The notes under the pieces are model-generated. The model was not told the origin of the DNA. It was given only the letters and a program-made list of their open reading frames with translations, and did not search any database. The position numbers were made by a program, and so were the translations under genes. This document shows, piece after piece, positions 31,204-39,598 of a DNA stretch of 64,000 nt. Source of the DNA: Calothrix sp. NIES-4101 (GTDB lineage Bacteria > Cyanobacteriota > Cyanobacteriia > Cyanobacteriales > Nostocaceae). Positions within the stretch are counted from its first letter, which is position 1. Every line of letters starts with the position of its first letter. The stretch is taken from contig AP018280.1 of assembly GCA_004296455.1 (NCBI GenBank), forward strand, positions 1,860,001 to 1,924,000, read 5' to 3'.

Positions 31204-31893
31204 CGATCGCTCTCCAAATAAAATGGTACCCAGTCTCACCATTGTCGCACCCGCCTTGATTGCTAGTTGGTAGTCACCAGACATACCCATTGATAGCTGC
31301 TGCATATGAATATTTGACCACCCTTGTGACTGGATATCTGCTGCCAACTCGCTAGCACAATTAAATACTTCTAAGGTTTGTAATTCATTTAAACCCAAAG
31401 GGGGTATTGTCATCAAACCTTGAAATTGTAAATTTTTGCATTGATTTAAAGCGAATAAATCCTCCAAAAGTTGAGGAATTTCCCAACCAGCTTTATTGGA
31501 ATCGGGGAGAATTTTGATTTGTAGACAGATATTTGGCTGGAGATTAAGTTCGCCAGCGAGTTGGTTGAGGCGTTGGGCGAGTTTAAGATTATCAACGGAG
31601 TGAATCCATTGAAACTGTTCCAGGGCTTTTTTGGCTTTGTTGGTTTGTAAATGTCCAATTAAATGCCAGGTAACATCCGGTAAGTCGTGGAGTTGGGCTT
31701 GTTTGGTTGTGGCTTCCTGGATGCGATTTTCACCAAAATCGCGGATTCCTGCGGCATAGGCGATGCGAATGATGTCCGCAGGAACGGTTTTGGTGACGGC
31801 AATTAACCGGACAGAAGGTGGTAGTTGAGAGCGAATAGTGGTGATGCGCTCACGTAGCGACTCGTCAAGGAAATCGCGCTTAGAGTTGCTCAT
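31198..31893 (-). CDS. pipY: PLP homeostasis protein PipY (YggS/PLPBP family)
   Basis: This 231-residue alanine-racemase-fold protein binds PLP and buffers the cellular pool. Seen: RLIAVTKTVPADIIRIAYAAG (PLP Lys in VTK), DFGENRIQEATTKQ, WHLIGHLQTNKAKKAL, and the C-terminal SMGMSGDYQLAIKAGATMVRLG. It lies 29 nt downstream of pipX, as in other cyanobacteria where the pair is co-transcribed and functionally linked. Confidence 0.96.
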   Translation of the reverse strand: MSNSKRDFLDESLRERITTIRSQLPPSVRLIAVTKTVPADIIRIAYAAGIRDFGENRIQEATTKQAQLHDLPDVTWHLIGHLQTNKAKKALEQFQWIHSVDNLKLAQRLNQLAGELNLQPNICLQIKILPDSNKAGWEIPQLLEDLFALNQCKNLQFQGLMTIPPLGLNELQTLEVFNCASELAADIQSQGWSNIHMQQLSMGMSGDYQLAIKAGATMVRLGTILFGERSL

Positions 31894-31922
31894 AAATGGA
31901 GGAAGAGCCGAACTTCAGAATG

Positions 31923-32201
31923 TTAGTTGAAGGTGCGTTGAAAGACACCCTGAAGTTGATCGTACTCAAAAGAAGGCCCACTTCGTCGGAGGTTTCGCAG
32001 ACGATTTTCTAACATCATGCGAGCCTCGGTACGTCCGATAGGCTGAAACTTCATGTTTTTGCCTTCAACAGTGACAACAAAAAATAGACGTTGAGCGTAG
32101 AGTGTAGTAAAAAGTTCTTGGCTCTCATCCACCATGCAAATTCTGTAGAGCAAACCCCAAGTTGGATGATTAATATAAGTTTCTGGGCTTTCTGAGTTCA
32201 T
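31923..32201 (-). CDS. pipX: PII-interacting protein X
   Basis: This 92-residue protein has an N-terminal Tudor-like domain (YINHPTWGLLYRICMVDES, TLYAQRLFFVVTVEG) and C-terminal helices (RTEARMMLENRLRNLRR, QLQGVFQRTFN). PipX binds PII (GlnB) when nitrogen is plentiful and co-activates NtcA under nitrogen shortage. It is confined to cyanobacteria, which supports the taxonomic call. It is the upstream gene of the pipX-pipY pair and lies 153 nt after acpS. Confidence 0.96.
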   Translation of the reverse strand: MNSESPETYINHPTWGLLYRICMVDESQELFTTLYAQRLFFVVTVEGKNMKFQPIGRTEARMMLENRLRNLRRSGPSFEYDQLQGVFQRTFN

Positions 32202-32354
32202 CTAATACAGTTTGTTCGGGTACATATTATCTTTTCGCTCTCTCCAACAAAAATTCAGACGATCGCGACCCGATATCGCCTGAAGATTTGCTTAAAATAC
32301 GAAAATCTGGGAACTTCTGTCCACAATAGCGTTCTTGGGGACAATCGAGAAAGT

Positions 32355-32852
32355 TCATCGAGAGACAAAAATCGCAGTTGCGATCGCATAATCACGATCA
32401 TGACTCAAACTGAGTTGCCATTCGCAAGAGGAGGGTGACAGTGGAGAGGGGGGAAATGACAGAGAAAAATCCTCCGTGTTTCCACTTCTTTGCGTCTCCT
32501 GGTCATTTTCCCATGTTGCCACAATTTTGGCTGCGTTGTTATGTAGCACGACAAATGGAGCACCAGTTGCACTGCGGCAAATTTCGACATCGGTGTAGTT
32601 AATCCCTTGCCATCCGGTTCCCAAAGCTTTAACAACAGCCTCCTTAGCAGCCCAACGTCCTGCAAACTTAGCGATCGCCATCCGAGTCATTTCGCATTCA
32701 GTAGAGTTTAACCCCTCTGGCGTATGCCAACAACCGCAATTTTGCTGTTCGATGGAAGTATACACGCGTTGCAAAAAGCGTTTGCCAAAACGGTTTATTA
32801 ATGCATGAATTCTTGGAATGTAAACGATATCGGTTCCCAGTCGAATAGTCAT
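32355..32852 (-). CDS. acpS: Holo-[acyl-carrier-protein] synthase
   Basis: This 165-residue enzyme moves 4'-phosphopantetheine from CoA to ACP in fatty-acid synthesis. The core motifs are RLGTDIVYIPRI (with the Mg-binding Asp) and FAGRWAAKEAVVKALGTG (Glu in WAAKEA). It is longer than the usual 120-140 residues because of a Ser/Pro-rich insert at about 116-143 (SLSFPPSPLSPSS) just before the final strand, encoded by repeat-like G-rich DNA. AGTCAAT heptads lie right at the start codon. The assignment is solid; activity with the insert is likely but not shown. Confidence 0.93.
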   Translation of the reverse strand: MTIRLGTDIVYIPRIHALINRFGKRFLQRVYTSIEQQNCGCWHTPEGLNSTECEMTRMAIAKFAGRWAAKEAVVKALGTGWQGINYTDVEICRSATGAPFVVLHNNAAKIVATWENDQETQRSGNTEDFSLSFPPSPLSPSSCEWQLSLSHDRDYAIATAIFVSR

Positions 32853-32886
32853 TTAGTCAATAGTCAATGGTCACTAGTCAATGGTA
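32852..32886. repeat. Heptad repeats upstream of acpS
   Basis: Several copies of AGTCAAT and near-variants (AGTCAATAGTCAATGGTCAC) lie between pabB-like and acpS and touch the acpS start codon. They belong to the STRR class. Confidence 0.65.
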
Positions 32887-32939
32887 AGGGGGAAAGCGGA
32901 AAGCGGAAAGGGGAGGCTCAGACAATTTTCTCCATGCCT

Positions 32940-34412
32940 CTAACTCTCACATTCCTCATTTTTCGTGAAGACTTGTGCCAATGCGGCTAGTTGTGCTTGG
33001 GCTTTATGTAATGATTCATACCATTCTCTTTCCGGGTCACTATCGGCAACAATTCCCGCCCCTACTTGACCCCAGACTGTTTTTAATGATGAATTTTCCG
33101 GGATTGGAGTTAGTAATAATGTGCGAATTAATATATTTAAATCTAAATTCCCCTGTATATCTAAGTAGCCGCAGGAGCCGTAGAATAAGCTGCGACGGAC
33201 AGGTTCTAACTCTTCGATAATTTCCATGCAGCGAACTTTCGGACAGCCGGTAATTGTGCCACCTGGGAACATTGCCCGAATTAAATCAATGCTGTGGCAA
33301 TCTGGCGCTAAATTTCCGACAACATTGCTAACGAGATGCATAACGTGACTATAACGTTCGATAGTCAGTAATTCGTCTACTTTTACCGTGCCCCACTCAC
33401 ACACTCTTCCTAAATCGTTGCGTTCCAAGTCTACGAGCATGATATGTTCAGCTCGTTCTTTGGTGTGATTGAGTAATTCTTCTGCCAGTTTTGCATCCTG
33501 TTCTTTAGTAATACCACGCGATCGCGTTCCGGCGATTGGTCTTGTTTGTGCTTTTTTATCCTGTAGTTCCACCAATCTTTCGGGGGAACAACTAACTACT
33601 TCCCCCCAAGGTGTTCTGTAATAGCAGGCAAATGGCGAAGGATTGATACTTTGCAAGGCTTGGTAAATTTCCCATCCCGAAGCTGTGGTTTGAGTTGTAA
33701 AACGCAAAGATAGATTCGTCTGAAAGATATCTCCGGCTTGAATGTATTTTTTAGCTTTTTGAACAGCTAGTTCGTATTCTTCCTGGGAGGAGAGAAATTT
33801 TGTAGATACTTCAGGTGAAGGAGGGGGAGAACTGCTAATTTGTCGAATCGAACCCTCTCCCTGTAGCCTTCTAGGGCTATTTTCTGCGGCTAACCTTGGT
33901 TCTACCTCATCTAACCAATTTGGTGCGCTTGCTGCCAGCCAGAGAACCTGTTCCCAATGATCTAAAACTGCAAAATTTTCGGGTTCGTACCAAAAAGCAA
34001 CAGGAAACGGTAGTGAATCTTCTTTTGTATGGGGTAATTCTTCGATTTCCCAGACGACATCATAACCAAGCCAGCCTAACCAACCACCTGTAAAGGGGAG
34101 ATGAGGAGGAGGGGATGTATCCTCAAATCTATTTCGTGCGTCTTCTTGCCCTTTTTTTAATAAACCGTGGAGAAAAGGGAAAATTTCCCCAACTTGGGGT
34201 GTCCACATTTGCACTTTGCCGTTAATTACTCGTGGTTTCCCCGCACAAATCGAGTAGCGCGTCAGTCGGGGATTATCGCTATTGTTGGGGTAGGGACTTT
34301 CTAAAATGGTGGCAATATCAGAATGCGGGTTTGAGTTAAATAGAAGCGTAAAAATATCCGAGCCTGTAAGATGATTGAGAGGATGCGATCGCCAATACCA
34401 AGCGCTAGTCAT
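32940..34412 (-). CDS. Chorismate-binding enzyme, PabB/TrpE family (component I)
   Basis: This 490-residue protein converts chorismate with ammonia or a glutaminase partner. The C-terminal chorismate domain (about 205-475) shows GDIFQTNLSLRF, the PIAGTRSRG motif at 292-300, RNDLGRVCEWG and GGTITGCPKVRCMEIIEELE. The last motif resembles PabB of enterobacteria, but the PIKGT Lys of classical PabB is Ala here, as in TrpE. So the product (aminodeoxychorismate or anthranilate) is not settled; PabB is favoured. An insert at about 176-203 looks repeat-derived. Confidence 0.85.
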   Translation of the reverse strand: MTSAWYWRSHPLNHLTGSDIFTLLFNSNPHSDIATILESPYPNNSDNPRLTRYSICAGKPRVINGKVQMWTPQVGEIFPFLHGLLKKGQEDARNRFEDTSPPPHLPFTGGWLGWLGYDVVWEIEELPHTKEDSLPFPVAFWYEPENFAVLDHWEQVLWLAASAPNWLDEVEPRLAAENSPRRLQGEGSIRQISSSPPPSPEVSTKFLSSQEEYELAVQKAKKYIQAGDIFQTNLSLRFTTQTTASGWEIYQALQSINPSPFACYYRTPWGEVVSCSPERLVELQDKKAQTRPIAGTRSRGITKEQDAKLAEELLNHTKERAEHIMLVDLERNDLGRVCEWGTVKVDELLTIERYSHVMHLVSNVVGNLAPDCHSIDLIRAMFPGGTITGCPKVRCMEIIEELEPVRRSLFYGSCGYLDIQGNLDLNILIRTLLLTPIPENSSLKTVWGQVGAGIVADSDPEREWYESLHKAQAQLAALAQVFTKNEECES

Positions 34413-34582
34413 TAGTTAGTTAATTGTTAGTAGTAATTTGTTAACAGTTAAGTGTTATTGTTTTGGCTTGTTATCCCTTAACCAATACCTTAGTGTTGCA
34501 TTTTCTGTAACCAAGCATCTCAAAACTGAATTCAAATAGTACAACAATTACATTGGCTTGTTTCAGTTTTTGGACTCTTCAG

Positions 34583-36301
34583 ATGGAATGTTTTGGTTAT
34601 AAGGCTTGGCAAAATATAAAAATTACGTCAAAGACAATACAAATCTTGGGATTTGCTATTTTACTTGGATATTATTTGGGTGCGTGTGTTAGTAGGGAAA
34701 TAGCAACAACCAATACATCTGGTTCGCAACCTTCACCAACAAATCAAGTTCCTGTGCAAGGGCAACCTAACGTAGCAGCAAAATCGGAAAGTTCAAAGTC
34801 AGTTCCAAAGCAAATAAATAAATTACAAGCAACTGCACCTACTACCAGAGGTAGGACAGATGTAGAGGAAAATCGAGAACAATATTCTCGTCTTCCTGAA
34901 AATGAGTTTCAAGCTGTCAGCGCCAATCCGCGTTCGACATTTGCCATTGATGTTGATACTGCTTCTTATAGTAATATTCGCCGCTTTATTAATGAAGGAC
35001 AACTGCCGCCAGTGGATGCAGTGCGTCTGGAAGAAATGATTAATTATTTCAAATACGATTATCCACAACTAACCGATAATAAACCCTTTGCTGTCACCAC
35101 AGAAGTAACTCAAACACCGTGGAATCACCAACATCGCCTTGTTCAAGTGGGGTTGTATTCTCAAAATACCTCAATAGAAAAGTTACCTGCTAACAACTTG
35201 GTATTTCTCATTGATGTATCGGGTTCAATGTCAGATGCGAACAAATTACCTTTGTTAAAATCTGCACTACGGTTAATGGTAAATCAATTACGTCCCAACG
35301 ATCAAGTTGCGATCGCAGTATATGCGGGACAAGCTGGTTTAGTATTACCCCCAACTCCAGGTTCACAAAAACAAAAAATTATTGATGCGCTGGAGAAATT
35401 GGAAGCTGGTGGTTCTACTGCTGGTGGTGAAGGAATTGAATTAGCTTATCAGGTAGCACGTAATAATTTCCTTAAATCTGGAAATAATCGAGTTATTTTA
35501 GCCACTGATGGTGATTTTAATGTTGGTGCTAGCAGTGATGAAGAATTAGTAAAATTAATTGAGCAGCAGCGTCAAAGTGGAGTCTTTCTTTCTGTTTTAG
35601 GCTTGGGTACAGGTAATATCCAAGATGGCAAGATGGAAAAGCTCGCGAATAAGGGTAATGGAAATTATGCTTATATAGATAGTTTATTAGAAGCAAAGAA
35701 AGTTCTGGTGAAGGAACTCGGTGCAACTTTATTTACTATTGCCAAGGATGTAAAAATCCAGGTTGAATTTAATCCTACGAAAGTTCAAGCTTACCGTTTA
35801 ATCGGGTACGAAAATCGCTTGCTGCAAACTCAATATTTTAACGATGATCAAAAAGATGCTGGAGAATTAGGAGCCGGGCATACGGTGACAGCTTTATATG
35901 AAATTATCCCTGTTGGTGTTGAGAGCAATGTTTCTTTAGGGAAAGTAGAGCCGTTAAAATATCAAAATCCAATAATTGCTAAAAGTGCTATTCAAAATAA
36001 TGAAATTATGCAGGTTAACTTACGCTATAAACAACCTCAAGAAAATACTTCTCAACTTGTTAGTTATCCAGTTACAGACACAGAAATAAAATTAGATAAT
36101 GCATCTAACAACATTAAATTCGCATCTGCGATCGCAATGTTTGGGATGTTACTGCAAGATTCTCAATACAAAGGTTCTACAAATTTTGATACAACATTAC
36201 AACTTGCACGTCAATCAGTTGGCGCGGATTTAGATGGTTATCGTGCTGAATTCATTCGGTTGGTGGAAAAGAGTAAAAACCTGAAAATAAGTCGTAATTG
36301 A
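34583..36301 (+). CDS. VWA-domain lipoprotein (YfbK-like)
   Basis: The protein has about 572 residues from the ATG; a TTG ten codons earlier is also possible. It has a membrane segment with lipobox LGAC near residues 32-35, then a Ser/Thr/Gln linker. A von Willebrand N-terminal domain follows (FAIDVDTASYSNIRRFINEG), then the VWA domain with the MIDAS motif VFLIDVSGSMSDAN, and a DUF3520-like C-terminus. It should sit on the outer face of the membrane and bind a protein partner through a metal ion. The partner is unknown. Confidence 0.9.
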   Translation: MECFGYKAWQNIKITSKTIQILGFAILLGYYLGACVSREIATTNTSGSQPSPTNQVPVQGQPNVAAKSESSKSVPKQINKLQATAPTTRGRTDVEENREQYSRLPENEFQAVSANPRSTFAIDVDTASYSNIRRFINEGQLPPVDAVRLEEMINYFKYDYPQLTDNKPFAVTTEVTQTPWNHQHRLVQVGLYSQNTSIEKLPANNLVFLIDVSGSMSDANKLPLLKSALRLMVNQLRPNDQVAIAVYAGQAGLVLPPTPGSQKQKIIDALEKLEAGGSTAGGEGIELAYQVARNNFLKSGNNRVILATDGDFNVGASSDEELVKLIEQQRQSGVFLSVLGLGTGNIQDGKMEKLANKGNGNYAYIDSLLEAKKVLVKELGATLFTIAKDVKIQVEFNPTKVQAYRLIGYENRLLQTQYFNDDQKDAGELGAGHTVTALYEIIPVGVESNVSLGKVEPLKYQNPIIAKSAIQNNEIMQVNLRYKQPQENTSQLVSYPVTDTEIKLDNASNNIKFASAIAMFGMLLQDSQYKGSTNFDTTLQLARQSVGADLDGYRAEFIRLVEKSKNLKISRN

Positions 36302-36303
36302 TA

Positions 36304-36383
36304 ATTACAGTCAAACTGTAATCAAAAGATAATAAATTCAGACAAAAATTCTTCTTTTAATTCTGATACTTTTTGTCTGAATT
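36304..36383 (+). terminator. Two stem-loops after the VWA gene
   Basis: A perfect 8-bp stem with a 3-nt loop (36304-36322) is followed by a perfect 14-bp inverted repeat (36335-36348 with 36370-36383; AATTCAGACAAAAA and complement) and a T-rich tail. Together they probably end the VWA transcript before the kinase gene. Confidence 0.65.
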
Positions 36384-36433
36384 CTTAGTTTTTAACTGTG
36401 AAAATGAGTAATTAAATTTGTAAGGACAAAAAG

Positions 36434-37756
36434 ATGGAAAATTTTAACCAAAATACCAATCCAGTTAGTCCAAATATCACTAACAGTTTAAATCACAACT
36501 TAAATAATGAATATCAATTTCCTGACTTTAGCAAACAAGGATATCAAATCGAAAGCATCCTCGGACAAAATTATTGTGGAGGAAGAGTTACATACCAAGC
36601 TATTAATATTGAAAATCAAGAACTAGTTGTGATTAAGCAGTTTCAATTTGCCACAATTGGTGCAAGTTGGTCTGGTTTTGTAGCTTTTCAAAGAGAAATA
36701 GAATTACTCAAAAAAATCAGCCATTCGCGAATACCTAAATATATCAATTGCTTTGAAACCACCTCAGGATTTTGTTTAGTACAAGAATATAAAAACGCAC
36801 CAAGTCTTGCTCAAAAACGTTTTTTACTGCTGGACTTAAATTTGACAAATATCAGTAAAATTGCCATTAGTGCATTAGAAATTTTAGCTTATTTACAACA
36901 GCAAGAAACATCAATTATTCATCGCGATATCAAACCAGAAAATATCCTGATTGATGGAGAATTTAATACTTATCTCGTCGATTTTGGTTTAGCGAGAATT
37001 AGTGATGAAGAGATGTCTGCTAGTACCACTGTCAAAGGTACATTAGGTTTTATGCCACCCGAACAAATATTTGGCAAACCATTAACTAATGCTTCCGACT
37101 TATATAGCTTAGGTGCAACTCTGATTTGCTTACTAACACAAACCCCATCTCAGCAAGTTGGTAACTTAATCGATGATTCATTCCGCTTCAAAATCCATCA
37201 ACTATTACCCGAATTAAATCTACATTGGGTTGACTGGTTAGAAAAGATGGTAGCACCAAGTCAAGCAGAACGTTTTCCCAATGCTGTCACAGCTTTAAAT
37301 GCACTGAAAACAATAAATGATCATATCGCCAATGGAATTATTCCTAGTACCCAAGATAAATGCCAACGCAAACTTCCGAAAGTAGTTGTCGCCAGTTTGG
37401 GAATGATGACTGTACTCGCATTCGCTTCACACCTACAAGCACCTCAACCATATCCGACACCTCTACTGATTGAGAATAACATGCGATCGCTACCAAAACC
37501 CGATTTTAAACGGCGCTTAAAAAGAAGTCGAGAATGTGTCGGATGTTTCTTGAGATATACAGTTTTGCGTGAAGAAGATTTAAGAAGTCTCAATTTAGAA
37601 AAGATTGATTTGACAGGTGCCGATTTAACTGGTGCAGATTTACGTGGCACTTATCTTGGAGGGGCAAATTTAAATGGTGCCAAGTTAGAAGGGGCAAATT
37701 TAGAAAGTACCGACTTACGGGGTGCAATTATGCCTGATGGCTCAATTCATCCCTAA
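36434..37756 (+). CDS. Ser/Thr protein kinase with C-terminal pentapeptide repeats
   Basis: The protein has 440 residues. A Hanks-type kinase domain lies at about 38-290, with VVIKQF (Lys 68), HRDIKPENILIDG (163-175), DFGLARI (183-189) and the APE-like FMPPEQ. A membrane segment lies at about 317-333, then CVGC (368-371), then pentapeptide repeats (IDLTGADLTGADLRG) to about 432. The kinase core is complete and probably active. The topology puts the repeat domain outside and the kinase inside. ATG start, with AAGGA a few nt upstream. Confidence 0.95.
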   Translation: MENFNQNTNPVSPNITNSLNHNLNNEYQFPDFSKQGYQIESILGQNYCGGRVTYQAINIENQELVVIKQFQFATIGASWSGFVAFQREIELLKKISHSRIPKYINCFETTSGFCLVQEYKNAPSLAQKRFLLLDLNLTNISKIAISALEILAYLQQQETSIIHRDIKPENILIDGEFNTYLVDFGLARISDEEMSASTTVKGTLGFMPPEQIFGKPLTNASDLYSLGATLICLLTQTPSQQVGNLIDDSFRFKIHQLLPELNLHWVDWLEKMVAPSQAERFPNAVTALNALKTINDHIANGIIPSTQDKCQRKLPKVVVASLGMMTVLAFASHLQAPQPYPTPLLIENNMRSLPKPDFKRRLKRSRECVGCFLRYTVLREEDLRSLNLEKIDLTGADLTGADLRGTYLGGANLNGAKLEGANLESTDLRGAIMPDGSIHP

Positions 37757-37896
37757 TTTTAGCTTTCACTGATGTGACTTGTATCCTATTCTGTTAATAG
37801 TTAGTAGTTATTACTTCCCTGATAATCATTAACTAAGTATTCATAATTAATAACTAACAAACCAGTAACTATAAAAATTAACAGAAAGGAAGTACT

Positions 37897-39006
37897 GTGA
37901 ATTACCACATTGTACTTAGTCGTGTATTTGACTTAGAAACTATTAACCGCAATGCCAAAGCGGGGAAATGTCCATGTCATGTCATGTGGGAAGCTAGCCA
38001 AATCTTGAATGCTAGAATTCACATGCCAAGTGCAGATTATATCAAAGCATCACATATTCAAACTTTTGAACAAATGGGATTCCAACAGCAAGCTACACTC
38101 AGGCGCTTGGTTGGTAATCCTGAACATTGGCTACTAGCAAGCCATTTATCCCAACAATTAACCGATGAAGATGTGGTTTTTTGTACTGGAGAAGATGTAG
38201 GGATTCCAGTTGCAGAGTTATGTGGGGTGAAGAAAAAACGCCCCAAAATTGTAGTGCTCATCCACAATATCAATCGACTGCGGGGAAGGTTGGCGTTGAA
38301 GTTATTTCGAGTCAGAGACAAAATAGATTTGTTTCTAACTTATACCCCAGGTATCGCCGAATTTTTAGGTGCATATCTCCATTTACCAGAAAATCGCCTA
38401 TCTCTGTTTTCTGAACAACCTACAGATATCTCTTTTTTTAAACCAGGTTCTGCATCTTTTGACAAAATACGTCCAGTCATTGCTAGTGGGGGATTAGAAA
38501 AACGCGATTATCGTACCCTTGCCGCAGCAACAGAAGATTTAGATATTGATGTCAAAATCTGTGCAACTTCACCAAATGCAAAAGTAAATTCTCAAGCATT
38601 TCCCAAAGTACTGCCAAATAATATGTCCTGTCGTTATTATGAATGGTTGGAATTTGTTCAACTTTATCGTGATGCGAACATTGTTGTCATTCCTCTATTT
38701 AAAAATAACTATCAAGCAGGTTTGAGTGTCATGTTTGAAGCGATGGCATGTCGTCGTCCTGTCATAATTACAAAATCACCAGGAATTATCCAAGAATTGA
38801 TTGAAGCGGGAATAGTTATAGGGGTGAGAGAAGGTGATGTCAACGACTTACGTTGTGCAATTATCAAATTATTACAAAATCCCTCACAAGCAGAGTTACA
38901 AGCACAACGAGGTTATGAATTAGTTTTACAAAAATATAATCATCAAAAATATATTCATACTTTTGTGAATAAAATGTATTCTCTTGCACTTGTGAATCAT
39001 TTGTAG
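37897..39006 (+). CDS. GT-B glycosyltransferase (family 4-like)
   Basis: The protein has 369 residues. The C-terminal half carries the nucleotide-sugar-binding pattern NNYQAGLSVMFEAMACRRPVI and GVREGDVNDLRCAIIKLL; PVIASGGLEKRDYRTLAAA is the start of the second Rossmann half. The start is GTG with AAGGAAG upstream. The acceptor is unknown, perhaps an exopolysaccharide or glycolipid. No other sugar-polymer gene is nearby. Confidence 0.88.
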   Translation: MNYHIVLSRVFDLETINRNAKAGKCPCHVMWEASQILNARIHMPSADYIKASHIQTFEQMGFQQQATLRRLVGNPEHWLLASHLSQQLTDEDVVFCTGEDVGIPVAELCGVKKKRPKIVVLIHNINRLRGRLALKLFRVRDKIDLFLTYTPGIAEFLGAYLHLPENRLSLFSEQPTDISFFKPGSASFDKIRPVIASGGLEKRDYRTLAAATEDLDIDVKICATSPNAKVNSQAFPKVLPNNMSCRYYEWLEFVQLYRDANIVVIPLFKNNYQAGLSVMFEAMACRRPVIITKSPGIIQELIEAGIVIGVREGDVNDLRCAIIKLLQNPSQAELQAQRGYELVLQKYNHQKYIHTFVNKMYSLALVNHL

Positions 39007-39530
39007 AAAATCATAAACTAGTTAATCAATTAATCAATAAACTGTAGATTTATTTGCGTACTGTTGGAAACATAAACTATCTAGATTAATCCTCTGGGCT
39101 GTTTAATTGCTGCAAATTCAAACTATATATTATGTAGAAACTTTAATAATACAGATTTAAAAAATGTTTGCAATACATCCATAATATAAGACGCGACACA
39201 TCACATATCAACAAAATTCATCTCCGCATTTATTTTTCAGATTGGTATAACTTTGCATAACTATTTTTGACTAAATATACATCAGCATTAAAAACATAAT
39301 TATACAGATTATTCATCTCATTTATTGAACATCTATTGAAATGTTTGAGTATATAAACCTAGATATTCTAGTCATCTATCTTTTTACATAAATATAAATA
39401 ACACTAACTATTTCATTTGGTTGATGCTTAATTTCACCAAAAATTCCAACAATGATAGATGGCAGTAAAAATAATCTCAACAAAACGTTACAACTAGAAC
39501 TTTCTATTTAATTTCCATTGATTTCGATGC
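39007..39530. other. AT-rich spacer before katE
   Basis: No coding frame is supported. The length and the absence of repeats suggest a promoter-bearing region for the catalase gene. I cannot point to a -10/-35 pair with confidence. Confidence 0.35.
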
Positions 39531-39555
39531 ACTTTTCTTTATGCACTAGAAAAGT
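39531..39555. promoter_or_regulatory. Perfect 8-bp inverted repeat upstream of katE
   Basis: ACTTTTCT - 9 nt - AGAAAAGT, ending about 44 nt before the katE start codon. It could be an operator or a leader hairpin. TGCACT occurs twice within it. Confidence 0.4.
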
Positions 39556-39598
39556 CTAATTAATCCCGACTCATTAACAAAGGGTAAACAAGAATTCT

